DNA of 64,000 nt from Rhododendron vialii (Eukaryota > Streptophyta > Magnoliopsida > Ericales > Ericaceae), in NCBI RefSeq assembly GCF_030253575.1, contig NC_080561.1:38487564-38551563 (forward strand). Direction: 5' to 3'. The notes beneath the pieces were generated by a model. That model searched no databases. It worked only from the letters and a program-made list of their open reading frames with translations, and had not been told where the DNA came from. This document shows, one piece after another, positions 42,813 through 54,724 of this stretch (its first letter is position 1; the number at the start of each line of letters is the position of its first letter). The translations under genes were made by a program, and so were the position numbers.

Positions 42813-44308
42813 GAGATAGGAAGAGGAAGAGAGAAGTATAGAATGTGGGGCCTAAGTTGGTGTGGGTCCCATGACTCACACCCGCCAACTGTTTGCTTGT
42901 TTTTTTAATTTTTTTTTTTGCCCCCCGCTTAATTTCTATGGAATATTGCTGTTCGATCTCTTCGGCTGGGAACATCCTTGAAAATATGATTTTTTTTTTC
43001 GGAAAAAAACAACCACCTTAAAGTCGTATATACCAAAACAAAGTTGCTAGTCGATGTCTTCTTAACGCCCATCTTTGTAAGTTTTACTGGGTATCCTAGC
43101 TTCTGGGCCGGGTAACCTTCCAAACAGTTAAAAGCGTCTCAACTTTTCATTTTTTAATCGAATTCTTTTACTGTGCCCAAAGGCAATGTTCAATAAGACA
43201 TGAGGGTGCATTTGCTCCGAACAATTTGCACGCCTCGCTTAATTTTAAGAACTTACAAGGCGTTGGTTGTGCAAATTTAATGTGGCCCGAGATTTGAAAA
43301 TATAATTGGTTTTCGTCAAATTCCACCTTTCAACTTTTTGAGGAATAAACTTTTTGGTTGAATGTCTCGTGCACAAATAAAATTATTCGGGTTAATCACT
43401 TGTGTCTATATATCTTGTGTTGCCGTGTGGATGGTGATAGTCCATTCTTCCTATGACAGAAAACCATTATCCTCAACGACTTTTCCTTTTTGAAACCATT
43501 GCGTAAAAGAATAAATTTTTCTAAACCACCGTGCTTTCATATAAGACTTTTTAATAATAAATCTTCCACCAAAAAATATAGAGTATATATATAATGATTA
43601 ATCGATAGTCTAATCAAAAGTTAAGAATACAGATATGGAAAGATTATGAGGGAGACTATAAGTGGACAATCGCATCTGGCCTCTCAGGAACTGCAAGTAG
43701 ATTAAAAAAAAGAATCTATATGTGATCTTACATTTTAGGGTAAAACTTTGATAAGTGTACAGACTAAGAAACGCCATAATATCCAATCTATAACTTGATT
43801 CTTGAAGCATGCCAATTAAGCCAATAAATGTCGTAATTAGTTGTTTAATTCTTTCTAAAAGGAACATTTTTTTTAACTGATAGTAGTATTTTGATTTTTC
43901 AAAAAAATGATATAGTATTGATTTCGTGGAATCCCATTCAAGTATAGTTGTCATGAACATTTCATTCTAAAAGGAACGCTTTTTTTTTTTTAAGTGATTG
44001 TATATTAATTATTCGGTGGATGATGTAGTTTTGATGTCCGGTCCTAACTTCCCATCGAAATGCAGTTATCAAGAAAAGGAATGATATACTCCTTTTCACT
44101 ATAAAAAGAATATTGTCCGTTTCGCAAACGAGAATTAATTTAATGCATTTTGCCAAAGAAATTCATAACTTATATATATTAAAAATCTTATAGACGCTTA
44201 CAAGATCCTACGCCAGTTCTTCTATTAGCATTTCTTTTGAATACACAGGTGTTAGATTTTCTAGAAAATCTCGTTGTACAGTAATCAATCAACTACCAAC
44301 GAAACTAA

Positions 44309-45214
44309 CGCCCTGTTTGGATGCCGGATTTGGAGGCCGAATATGTTGCCGCCCGGATTTCATCTCCTGGTCCCACTCATATCCTTTTTTTGTTGCATTT
44401 TTGGGAGGGTGAATTAAAACACTGTTGGGACTACAAATCCACTTCCAACAGTGTTTTGGGTGGATTTGCCAAGCAGAGCCTCACCCCTGTCGTTAGCAAA
44501 TCCGGGGGATTTGGGACTTTTTTACCCCTCCAAATTCACCATCACCCCCACACAATATTTTACAAAGAAGAAGAAGAAGAAGGAGAGAGAGAGAGAGAGA
44601 GAGAGGTACCTCACAAAGCTAGTCGGCGTCGGAGAAGAACAGGATTGTCGTTGCTCAGTCGGCGTCGAAAAAAGAGTTGTACCTCTGGAATAGTTTCTTT
44701 TTTTGGAAGAAACGATAAAAAAATAAGGATTGTGTATATCTCACATATATATGATGGGCTCATGGGGTATATGTGAATTGTATTTTTAGCCATAAGGCTC
44801 TTAACTGTGTATGTGAATTGTAATTTTTTTTATAAAAAAAAATTCACTTTTCAATTACATTTTTTAAAAAAATTCAGAAAATAATACTTTTTCTAATAAA
44901 TAATATGGTTTAAACATTTGTAAAATAAAATGAATTTATTTTATCCCATAATTAATGATAAATATGTATTTACTTTAATTATAATTAAGTAAACGAATTT
45001 TGATCATTTAAAAATCTAAGTGGGAGCAATTTAGTCATTCAACACCTAATCCCATCATATCCACCATCTATATCATCCTTCTCAAAAAATCATCTAAACA
45101 CCTCATTACAAATCCATCATTCTTAACATATCACCCCTCATTACAATCGACCTCCAAATCTATCCTCATTCTATATCCACTCAAAACAAATCATCCATGC
45201 ATCCAAACGGGCCG
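44309..45214. mobile_element. Tourist-like MITE, 906 bp
   Basis: Ends CGCCCTGTTTGGATGC and CGGCCCGTTTGGATGC (inverted), with TAA duplicated at 44306-44308 and 45215-45217. Paralogous flanks of the other GLOX copies read straight through the site (GAAACTAAAAGAATTGG). An internal (GA)n lies at 44583-44606. The open frames inside are not gene-like. Confidence 0.88.
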
Positions 45215-45353
45215 TAAAAGAATTGGACAAGTATAGACCACTTTTTCCTATTTTTATAGGATATACATGAGTGAAACCAAATCTTAACTACAAATGTGTT
45301 GTCTCAACACTTTCACAATAAGTTCTTGAAAATTGAGTCGAGACGACATAAAT

Positions 45354-45356
45354 ATA

Positions 45357-45420
<64 letters not shown>
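45354..45420. repeat. (TAA)n microsatellite in the 3' flank of GLOX copy 6
   Basis: About 22 units. It replaces the short AAATAAATAA seen in the paralogous flanks. Confidence 0.95.
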
Positions 45421-45423
<3 letters not shown>

Positions 45424-45486
45424 CCAACATTCAAAGATGCTTGGCATACATTTACAGACACATAAGCAGTTGTTTGGGCGGTATGG

Positions 45487-47090
45487 TTAGGCAATCAAAT
45501 GGACCCAATGAGCGAAACTTGGCACTCCATTGTTAACCATAAACATCATATAGTAATTTGGCGGCGCCACCATCCCACTAGGAGGCAATGTACACCCAAT
45601 TTTGTACATAGTACCGTCCGGCTCAGGACCGGTGATAGCCAACTTTACCAATCTCTGCCCTTGTGAAAATGAATGCGTGGTAAAAGGCGCACTTGCAAAA
45701 TTCACCTCCACTATCCCACCCACCAAGGTCAGCACCGTTATATATACCTCAAAAAACTCTCCATACCCCACCATTTTTGGCGCGTTCACCATCACTGGCT
45801 GAAAATTCGCATTGGCAGCTGCCAAATGCACTGGCGAGAACTCCTCGATTCTCAACTCCGTCAGGTACTACCCAGTGAAAGTGTAGTAGTAATGTGTATT
45901 ACTTCCGGCGAGCAAATTATTCCCATCGGGCAATAAATTCGCGGTCGAGTGGTATAGTCTGGGGATTGTACCAGGAGTTAGTGTGGTAAATCAAGATCCC
46001 AGAGGTAAGTCGGGTTGGTATAGAACCAGGGTCAAACACAGGTTCGTTGCCAATCCGAACCCTTGCGACCCCGCCTGAGCTCTGTTTATGATTATTACGT
46101 CTCTTGTTGGTAGCATCACCATGTCCCCAATGTTCCGAACAAGCGGCATGGTATCCATCTCCCCAAAAAGGTTGGGATCAGTCGCCACAATCCGCCCGCA
46201 AGTCCCATGGGCAGGTTCATATATAGTCTGATTAAGGTAGGCATTGTACTGGGACCCACCGCAAATGACAATTTTGGCCGTGGAATAGTCCCCTTCCAAT
46301 GTCAGCATAACAGAGGATCCTGCAGACGGGTAGTTACGTGGGCCCCCTGCAGCTGAGGATAAGTTGTTACAATCAAGTTTGCATTTTAATCATATGGCAC
46401 GGCTTGAGTGTCATCAAATATAAACAGATTTCCTTGAGGGAGAAGGTGAACGTACGGATACAAGTTATCCCCCTGGTCGTCTGCCGCCTGGCCGAGGAAC
46501 AGGAAATTGACTGCGCCTTTAGGTTTCTGTGGGTAAAACTCTAAGGTGTTGACGCTGATGCCCCCGATTATTATGATAGAACCATCGGGGAGTATATTAT
46601 TTGTGGCGTACCAACGCCCATTGTACAACTCAATGTTTTCAAGTTCTTCCCAATTGCACCAGGAATCGTCTTCACAGGGGGTGAACATTCGGAACTTCTG
46701 GGCACCGTCGTTGAAGCTGCCGGTGTGGAGTAGGGTGCCATTGGGGAGGAATTGGCCCGAGGAGCACCACGTGTCAGTGAGGATCTCGAGGCCACGGATT
46801 GTGTTGGCATAGAGGTCGAGGACAGCGGAGTGGACGGTGCAATCGTACTGTAAACTCTCATCGTTTGGGTCGTAGCGGCATCTGCCGCCTGGGAGCGTTA
46901 AATTGGACGCGCCAATGTCAGTCCGGTCGATGAGGATTGCGATGTTGTACAGGGTGACTACGGTGTGCATGGAGGCAATGTCGGCGTCTTCAACCAGGAG
47001 TTCCCCCGTGCTCGGGTCCTGGGAACTTGTTCGGATGATTGTGAAGGCCAAGCAGAGGAATATTAGACAAAAGAAAATGCGAGCGCCCAT
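45487..47090 (-). pseudogene. GLOX copy 6, eroded pseudogene
   Basis: Recognisable over the full length from MGARIFFCLI (47090) to the stop near 45487, but interrupted. A premature TAA follows QAVPYD at about 46386, where the intact copies read YDYNAN. A 1-base loss in the CCCCCTGCAG run near 46350 shifts the frame. An arginine codon has become TGA in the LGSRFT segment at about 45990. There is a TAG in the GGTAGTACC segment at about 45866. The ligand motifs survive as fragments (TWCSSG, GRWYAT, TTHSFSQG). It is most similar to copies 4 and 5, so it is a recent duplicate that decayed rather than an ancient relic. Its 3' flank carries a Tourist-like MITE (44309-45214) and a (TAA)n tract (45354-45420). 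Confidence 0.92.
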
Positions 47091-48139
47091 AGTGAAAGGG
47101 AGAGAGAGTCTTCAGCTATGTGTGACTACCGTCATTTGAACTGAGATCTATATATAGAGATAGGAAAGAAGGAGAGAAGTAATTTAAAATGTGGAGCCTA
47201 AGTTTGAAAAGATTGGTTTGCTCTTACTTTAGCATATTTTCTGATTCCATATCGTGATACATATATCTGACCCTACAAAGGCATACTCAACCAGTAAGAC
47301 TTCTCTAAGTTCTCAACTGGACTGCACACTTTAATTCAGGTGTTTTGGGCCTCCCTAGCTAAGACTCACCTCCAATGCTAGCTTGGAATCAGTATACATT
47401 TTTGATAACTCAATTGTCTGGGTCCAACTTATGCACACTTCGACTAAAGTCAGAGCAAAATTCTATATGGACTGATCTTCATGTAATTGATAGTACCTGA
47501 GGGATTTCGAAATGAGTCCTTATGCACACTTCGACTAAAGTCAAAGCAAAACTCTATAGTGTTCATAAAAATTATAAATAGAGGAGGAATAAATTGGTTG
47601 AGGGGGAGTCATTTATTATTATTTTTTGGCATGAAACTAGTATCCTTGATTGCAAGGTTTGATTTTGTGAGGGCCAACCAGGGGAGACATTTTGACAGCC
47701 CAAGGTTACTTGAGAATCCTAGCTCCTTGCAGCTATTTTCTTAATAATTTATGACGTGTTGCACACATTCACCATGTCATAGACTCGCGTGTGATCTCAT
47801 AACCGAGAACTAGTTCCTCAATTGGTGTGAGTGAGTATATTTTAGCCTAGCTAGTTAGTTTCTTTTAATTGTTAGTATATTTTCGCCTATGGGATTATTG
47901 GGAGTATGGTTCAGAGTTTATGAATTAATTATATAGCATTAATGGATATTCCTTATTCGAGTTATACATTAATTTTTTGGCTTGCTAGATATTGCTTGGT
48001 TCGTGTGCATGTTAGTTCGTATTCCATTTTCCTACTTCTACCTTTGTTATTCTGTGACAAAAAGAGGATAGTAGTGTTAATTCTAACAGAATGTGTATTT
48101 GAGTGTTGTGTTGTAGCTTTACAGGTGGCCACATTATGG
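47091..48139. other. Upstream region of GLOX pseudogene 6
   Basis: No gene. A segment at 47220-47400 resembles 32020-32420 and 59800-59890 (AAGACTTCTCT...CAACTGGACTGC). The phrase TATGCACACTTCGACTAAAGT occurs twice (about 47431 and 47520), a local duplication of about 90 bp. Confidence 0.55.
47149..47156 (-). promoter_or_regulatory. TATA box of pseudogene GLOX copy 6
   Basis: TATATATA on the minus strand, 59 bp upstream of the former ATG. The core promoter is better preserved than the coding frame. Confidence 0.5.
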
Positions 48140-48523
48140 AGTACTGCTATTGGTACCGATGGTACAATAGAGAAAATGCACCGACGGCCACCGGACGGCC
48201 GTCTCCAGCCACCGAACAGCCGATACGAGCCGTCCAAAAATTTTAAAAAACAAAACCGAGTGGGCCCACGCGAGAATTAATGGCATCCGAGGTGTGTAGG
48301 GTACTTGATCCAAGCACCCATTTTTCGTCTATATATGTATATACGTGTATATACATGAAAAAGGGGTGCTCGGATCAAGTACCCTACACACCTCGGATGC
48401 CATTGATTCCCACGTAGGCCCACTCGGTTTTATTTTTTAAAATTTTCGGACGGCTCGAATCGGTTATCCGGTGGCTGTCGGTGCATTTTTCCTACGGTAC
48501 CATCGGTACCAATAGGATTTTCG
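48140..48523. mobile_element. Foldback MITE with about 180-bp arms
   Basis: The arms 48147-48330 and about 48335-48515 are near-perfect inverted repeats (CTATTGGTACCGATGGTAC ... GTACCATCGGTACCAATAG) around an alternating TATATA/ACGTAT loop. CACATTATGG flanks both sides (48130-48139, 48524-48533), which fits a 9-10 bp MULE-type target duplication. Confidence 0.8.
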
Positions 48524-48537
48524 CACATTATGGTAGG

Positions 48538-49409
48538 TGTCACGGGGCTGTTTTTGGCCTATAAATCTGCCCGTGATGGCACCAAGTTTGCCAACAACTT
48601 GGTCTCAATCAACTAATGTTTACTCACACACCCGATATGTTTGAATGTCTAGAAACACACTTAAGAGTTACGGGAACCGTCCAACCTTTATTAAACACCA
48701 ACTTACAAAGGAATACACTCAAGAACCTAGACAGTAACATCCTTCTGCCTTAGGCTACGAAAGTGCTTGCCTAAATAGGCTTGCAATCATAAAAACGTGG
48801 CCACTAAGTACATGAGATCATGAGGCCAACCCATGATCTTGCAATTGACACCCCCAACTGCCCTAGGGCTATGCTGGCACTGCCAGAATCTGCCAGCACA
48901 CTGAACTGTGAAGCTGCCTGGAGATGACTGCCGATAACTACCTGTTTCTGCCTTGGACACCTGTTCCTTGCTGCCAGCAACACATGCAGCCCGTTTCTAC
49001 CTTGGACACCTGTCCCATGCTCCCAGCAACAAGTGCAGAATGCTGTTAACCGTCAATAACCGTTTTGCCTGAGCCAACTCAAGTCTGCCTCCGTTTTGCC
49101 CGAGCCAACTCAAGGCTGCTTGGCCAATTTCATGATCCAACGCCCAGCTCCGAATACTTAGCTGTTTTTCTCGATTGCCTTGTCCCACAAGCCTGCTTCC
49201 CGTTTAGCATCCCTGCCTCGATATCATCAGGCCATCACGTGCATCACAACTGCCACTTGCCTTAGGGACTAGTGCCGACACCAACCGACACCGTCGGGTC
49301 ACCTTGTAAAGACATGCCTGCCTCATGCCTTAGTTTCCACCGGTTGGCTAGGGTGCAAGGTGCCACCGCTAGTCAAGCTTAGCAAGCCTTGGAAATCAAG
49401 GTGCTAACA
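48538..49409 (-). repeat. 3' LTR of the gag-protease element
   Basis: 872 bp, next to the purine tract. Contains repeated CTGCCTTGGACACCTGT and GAGCCAACTCAAG units. Confidence 0.92.
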
Positions 49410-49638
49410 AACCACCCCCACCAGAGGAAGCCGACGTCCTCGTCGGTAAGGCCCGTAAGTACTCCAGTACTTGCTTCTCAGACTGCCACAAAGTCCCATC
49501 CGCTTCCCATGTAGCCTCCGAGTCTTGCCTATTTTCACACTTCGCCAAACAGGAGGTTCTCCCATTTGCCTCGCTCTGCCCTTTCGCCTTATCATCCAAA
49601 ATCCCATGCATCTAAACTGCGAGAGAAGCCCGTTGAGC

Positions 49639-51227
49639 TTATTTTCTTCCAGCAACTACCAAGTCTGGAAAATTCTGCAATTGAATTGCCGATAGCCAGC
49701 CACCCGTTCCTTCCCTTCCCCGCTTTTCCTTCTCTGCCTTGGAACAACGCGATACAAAGTAGGGCCATTTCTCATCAGCAATCAAAATCCCACCGAGATG
49801 TGGCATCACAGCCACTTTTGCAGCCACAAAGAACTCATTACCCAGTATAAGTTCGAAGTCATCAAGCGGATACACCACCAAATCCACTTGCCCGTTCCAG
49901 TCCCCGATCCCCAAAGCGACACTGCCCGTCATTCCATGCCCCACCTGTGCATTGGAATTTATTGTCTTGATCCGACTGAAACTTTCAACGACTTTCAATC
50001 CAAACAACTGCACCACCCGTTCTAAAACAAAGTTGTGTGTGGCTCATGTGTCCATCATAGTCAACACTTCCATTCCACAAAGCAACACTTTGACATACAT
50101 CAAACCCGATCTCTGCGAGGTTACTGCCTTGTTTGCATGAATCGCGTTGAGCAATTGCATAGGGTTGACCCGAACATGCACTTCCGAGTCTGAATCACCA
50201 TCTTTCCCTTCATCCACGCAAATAGCATTCAGCTTTTCACGCTTTGGGCAATCCTTTGCCCGATGAGGCCCATCGCAAATGAAACAACCCTTGTTGAAAT
50301 TCCCTTTGCCTTGCCGTTTGTCCTCCGCAACCGATTTCGATTTCTGACCCTTGTCTTTCTGACTCTTATCCCATTTCTTTGAACTAGATTTTGACGTGCT
50401 GGATTCAAAAGAATTGGATTCGCCCGTCAGTTTGAAATCTACCAACCCGTCGGTAGCAGCAACAGCCGACGGCAAGTCCTTGATTCCCAGCCTTCGTAAT
50501 TCCAACTGTGCCCAATTCTGCAAACCCGACATAAAATTGAAAACCTTGTCCTCCTCCGACATGTTCTTGATATCCAGCATCAAAGAATTGAATTTCTTCA
50601 CATAATCTCGCACTGAATCCGTGTGCTTCAATTGTTTCAGTGACTCCCTTGCAAGCCACGAAGAATTGCAAGGCAGGAATTGATCCTTCAATTCCTTCTT
50701 CAGCGTTTCCCACTGCTCGATCTTTGGATGCCCGCTGTCCTCACATCGAGTTCTCCACCAGAGTTTCGCATGCCCATGAGAAACATCGTGGTGATTGTCA
50801 CACGATCTGCCTCTGGAACACGCGCAGCAGAGAAGTACTGCTCCATATCCCACAGAAAGTTCTCCAACTCCTTGGCATTTTGGGCACCACCGAAAGCCTT
50901 CGGTTCAGGGACTTTTACACGAGTCTCGAATCCGTCTGAGCGACCAAGGAAGGCCCTCTTCACAACCAGCAATTCTGACTCCAAGTTAGAAACCCGCTCC
51001 TTCATGACATCTGAGAGTTTGTTCAAGTCCGCCAGCATCTCTGTAAACTTGGTTTCAGTCTAACCGACGTGTGTTTTGTGAGCCTTTTTCTGTGACTCGA
51101 CCGAAGCCAACACGACGTCCAGGCATTCAACCAAGGTAACACCCTCATCAGAATCATCATCACCAATGAGCTTTTCCAACTGTGTAACTCTGACCCGTAC
51201 TGCCTCGAGTGCAGCATTTGCAGCCAT
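49639..51227 (-). pseudogene. Retrotransposon gag with retropepsin fragment, disrupted
   Basis: The frame opens at the ATG at 51227 (MAANAALEAV). A TAG interrupts it near 51060. The conserved gag core then reads ELENFLWDMEQYF and, after a frameshift near 50770, LWWRTR and LKKELKDQFLP. A CCHC zinc knuckle (CFICDGPHRAKDC) follows. The aspartic protease begins with LTMMDT, where the Gly of the catalytic DTG is replaced by a TGA stop. It then continues as a separate frame (LDDFELILGNEFF) to 49639. Gag packages the RNA and the protease matures it; here both are dead. The domain order is Ty3/Gypsy-like and no polymerase domain follows. Confidence 0.85.
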
Positions 51228-51281
51228 ACCTTCAACCCGAAGTTCTGCAACTTTTGCTCACAACCTGGCTTTGATACCAAC

Positions 51282-52153
51282 TGTCACGGGGCTGTTTTTG
51301 GCCTAGAAATCTGCCCGTGATGGCACCAAGTTTGCCAACAACTTGGTCTCAACCAACTAGTGTTTACTCACACACCCGATATGTTTGAATGTCTAGAAAC
51401 GCACTCAAGAGTTACGGGAACGGTCTCAACCTTTATTAAGCACCAACTTACAAAGGAATACACTCAATAACCTAGACAGAACATCCCTCTACCTTAGGCT
51501 ACGAAAACGCTTGCCTAAATAGGCTTGCAATCATAAAAACGTGGCCACTAAGTACATGAGATCATGGGGCCAACCCATGATCTTGCAGTTGACACCCTCA
51601 ACTGCCCTAGGGCTGTGCTGGCACTGCCAAAATCTGCCAGCACACTGAACTGTGAAACTACCTAGAGATAACTGTCGATAACTGCCTGTTTCTGCCTTGG
51701 ACACCTGTCCCATGCTGCCAGCAATACATGCAGCCCGTTTCTGCCTTGGACATCTGTCCCATGCTCCCAGCAACATGTGCAGAATGCTGTTAACCGTCAA
51801 TAACCGTTTTGCCTGAGCCAACTCAAGTCTGCCTCCGTTTTGCCTGAGCCAACTCAAGGCTGCCTGGCCAATTTCGTGATCCAACCCCCAGCTCCGAATA
51901 CTTAGCTGTTTTTCTCGATTGCCTTGTCCCACAAGCCTGCTTCCCATTTAGCATCCCTGCCTCGATATCATCAGGCCATCACGTGCATCACGACTGCCAC
52001 TTGCCTTAGGGACCAGTGCCGATACCAACTGACACCGTCGGGTCACCTTGTAAAGACATGCCTGCCTCATGCCTTAGTTTCCACCGGTTGGCTGGGGTGC
52101 AAGGTGTCATCGCTAGCCAAACTTAGCAAGCCTTGGAAATCAAGGTGCTAACA
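51282..52153 (-). repeat. 5' LTR of the gag-protease element
   Basis: 872 bp, next to the primer-binding site. About 95% identical to the other LTR. Confidence 0.92.
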
Positions 52154-53080
52154 GTAGGGGATAAGTTGTTTCAGTGTTAGTGTGTTCTGTGGGGGAGATT
52201 TTAAGCTCCATAAGCCAAGCTCCGTCGTGGTTGGCAATTCAATTCCATGTCAAAACACACATTTATTTGTATTCCTATTATTATCGAGTTGTACTTTTTT
52301 ATATTATTTAGAGCGTTTGTTTGAGATCGTGGAATTGAATCATCATGTCTTGTAATGAGTGCGAGTGCGATAGAATATAAGCCGAGCTTTGTTCGGAAGT
52401 TGCAGAATAGGCTCGAGTGACTATCAGGCAAAATCTCGGGAGAGGCTTACTAGAACATTTCGCTACCTCGAGCGGCTTTTCTTTGGCTTGAGCGACTTTA
52501 TATATCGAACTGTTAGGTCCGAAAGGGTTACAACGTACATATATCATAGCAGCCGGACATTCGTTTGAGAGGAGAAAAACACCCTTGAGGTTTCTGATCA
52601 CTTTGTATCTTGGAGTATGTACGATCCATGGATCATTGAGCGTATCTATCTCCAAGAGGTTAGTACAACTGTTGAACCAACCTATTTGAGTCATCTTTAA
52701 GTAGATTTCTGAAAGCATAGCGAAAAGCTTATGCGATTCAAGGCAAAGTTGGTCACGCACTGGGTGTGATGTACGAGGATTCGGCAAGTACATCTTAGGG
52801 TGGTTGTGAGCGATTCAAATCGTAGAGTAAGATTGCTTGTAACTACACTTTTAATTATAGTATTTTGATTCATTCCCGTGATTTTTACTATTTTCGAGGT
52901 TTTCTGCATGTATATCTGGTATTCATCGCTACTTTTAATTTTCTATTAGTTGCTTGGCGATTAGCTGGATATTGAAATAGGAATTTCGATCAGCATTTGA
53001 GTTAGACCCAAAATATTTGAACCACATGGTATCGTCCAAAAGGTGGTTGAAAATAGACATTTTGTTTAACAGTTTTTGGT
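52154..53080. other. Spacer without recognisable gene
   Basis: Minus-strand frames at 52308-52793 have no recognisable family. From about 52980 the sequence is paralogous to 60720-60832. Confidence 0.45.
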
Positions 53081-53093
53081 AACTTTGAGCCGA

Positions 53094-53342
53094 TCCCCGC
53101 GGCGGCGACAGCTACGTTTCGTATTCAGTCAGGGGGCAGTTCGGGCGATACGTGGCTGTTAGGGTTTGGTTTTTCTGGTTTGGGGGTGTTTTAGGTTTTT
53201 GTTGGTCTTTGACCAACGTCTGGGTCTCGAGTACCTATGGAGATTAAGTAATATTAATTTTCTTATGCCTTTGTCCTTTTAATCTTTGTAATTTTCGAAT
53301 TTGAAGATTAATAGTAAAAAAAATTGCTGATAAAAAAAAAAA
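53094..53342 (+). mobile_element. 5'-truncated LINE 3' end
   Basis: G/T-rich LINE 3' UTR with poly(A) at 53331-53342. The 13-bp target duplication AACTTTGAGCCGA lies at 53081-53093 and 53343-53355. The paralogous block has the empty site at 60820-60832. Confidence 0.9.
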
Positions 53343-53420
53343 AACTTTGAGCCGAAAATTAAGTGGGACCCAAACATCTTTTGAGTTGAGTTCAATTGGG
53401 TTTTGATACTAAAGGGGTTT

Positions 53421-54027
53421 TTTTTGGGGTCAAACTGAAATGTTTGGATTAAACTACAAAGAAAGAGTCAAAAATACTAAGTAGTATATTACAGACAAAT
53501 AGATCAAGGGAAACAGGTTCCACAACTAGGTCCTAATGTGCCCCCCATGCACCTATAGCATCAGCTATAACAAATTCCCCAGCAGTAAAAAATGGACTAT
53601 TAGCTCCTCCTCTTGCTGTGAACCAAACCGGGCCAAATAGTCTGCGGTTTGATTTGCTTGACGAAAGATATGGGATATGGTGGAGTTGGTCCTTCATGCA
53701 GTTCTCGCCTCCTCAACAATGTGGTGATGGGCATGATTCGCAAGGGGGGCCTTCGTTACAAAGCTTGACGACTTGAATCAGATTCAATTGTGACTTTAGA
53801 CATCCATTTTTCCAGAATAATAGTGAGACCTCGCTATAACGCTCAGATCTCCACTTCAAGGCTACTGGTACAATTAATTTATTCCATGGAACCCAAGGGT
53901 CCAACTACCATTGATCTCTAAAATGCCTCCAAAGCCTGATTTGTTGTTAAACTCGTAGAAAAAAATAAAAAATAAACCCTCGTAGAAACAACCCTCTGTA
54001 TTTAACTTAATAGTCATGAGGGATGCG
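53421..54027 (-). mobile_element. 5'-truncated LINE with RNase H-like domain remnant
   Basis: The minus strand reads SGFGGILEINGSW and further RVT_3-type sequence, ending in poly(A) (plus-strand T run at 53418-53425). ACTAAAGGGGTTT precedes it (53408-53420) and recurs after it, the second copy now split by a MITE. The empty site is preserved at 60885-60897. Confidence 0.8.
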
Positions 54028-54032
54028 ACTAA

Positions 54033-54488
54033 GAGCATCCCTATTGTAATAATCAAATTGGTATGGATAAGCAAACTTAACAACAATGCTAAAAAAATAC
54101 CTCACATTGTAATAAGCAAAGTTACAAGTCTTTTAGAAAATAACCTAATTCCACTCATTCCATAACCAAACTTAACAATTTTTACCAATAACCAAAACTC
54201 AATAACCAAACCCAATAACCAAATTCAAAACTCAATAACTAAAAAATACCCCACATTAGAATCGTCTCATCGTGACGAATAATTTGGTGTGGTCGGGTAT
54301 GTGATTGAAACTCGTTTGAAATTGGACATAGGTGCATTGCGTACTATGGGGTTTTTTTTTATAGGGATGCAAAAATAACCAATGTGGAGGTAAATGTTGT
54401 TAAATTTGATTATAAACTAAATGGGTAATCAAATGCTGACGTGACACATTTTGGTTATTGATTTTGATTATTCCCATTACGGATGCTC
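54033..54488. mobile_element. Harbinger-like MITE, 456 bp
   Basis: Inverted ends GAGCATCCCTATTGTAATAA and GAGCATCCGTAATGGGAATA, with TAA duplicated at 54030-54032 and 54489-54491. The interior has AATAACCAAA repeats. Confidence 0.85.
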
Positions 54489-54724
54489 TAAAGGGGTTTA
54501 AACCACAGAAAAAATGAACAAAATTCATAAAGTGATAAATCAAAAATCGTCAACTGTTTGATTGTTTTTTTAAAAAAAATTTCCCCGCATAACTTCTAGT
54601 GGAATGCTGAGAACATCCGCTGAGAACATCCGTGAAAATAAGATTTTTTTTTTTGGAAACAACCACCTTAAAAAGTCGTATTTACCAAAAAAGATTCTTA
54701 GTCACTGTCTTTGTAAGTTTTATT

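Larger units (their letters stand above)
42736..45486. other. Spacer between GLOX copies 5 and 6
   Basis: The stretch 42880-44160 is paralogous to 54555-56760. A Tourist-like MITE occupies 44309-45214 and (TAA)n 45354-45420. The common GLOX 3' flank is split by the MITE. No gene. Confidence 0.65.
48538..52153 (-). mobile_element. gag-protease-only LTR retrotransposon (TR-GAG-like)
   Basis: 872-bp LTRs (48538-49409, 51282-52153), TGTCACGG...GCTAACA, with the target duplication GTAGG (48533-48537, 52154-52158). PBS TGGTATCAAAGCCAGG (minus strand, 51264-51279) and PPT GGTGGGGGTGGTT (49410-49422) set the orientation. By hand alignment the LTRs differ at about 45 positions, roughly 5%, mostly transitions, so this insertion is much older than the one in GLOX copy 2. 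The interior encodes gag and a protease piece, but no RT, RNase H or integrase. Confidence 0.93.

Noticed and set aside
44321-44776. 151-codon plus-strand ORF
   Set aside because: Lies wholly inside the Tourist-like MITE and spans a (GA)n tract.
52308-52793. 161-codon minus-strand ORF as a gene
   Set aside because: No recognisable motif, no ATG context support and no paralog in the window.
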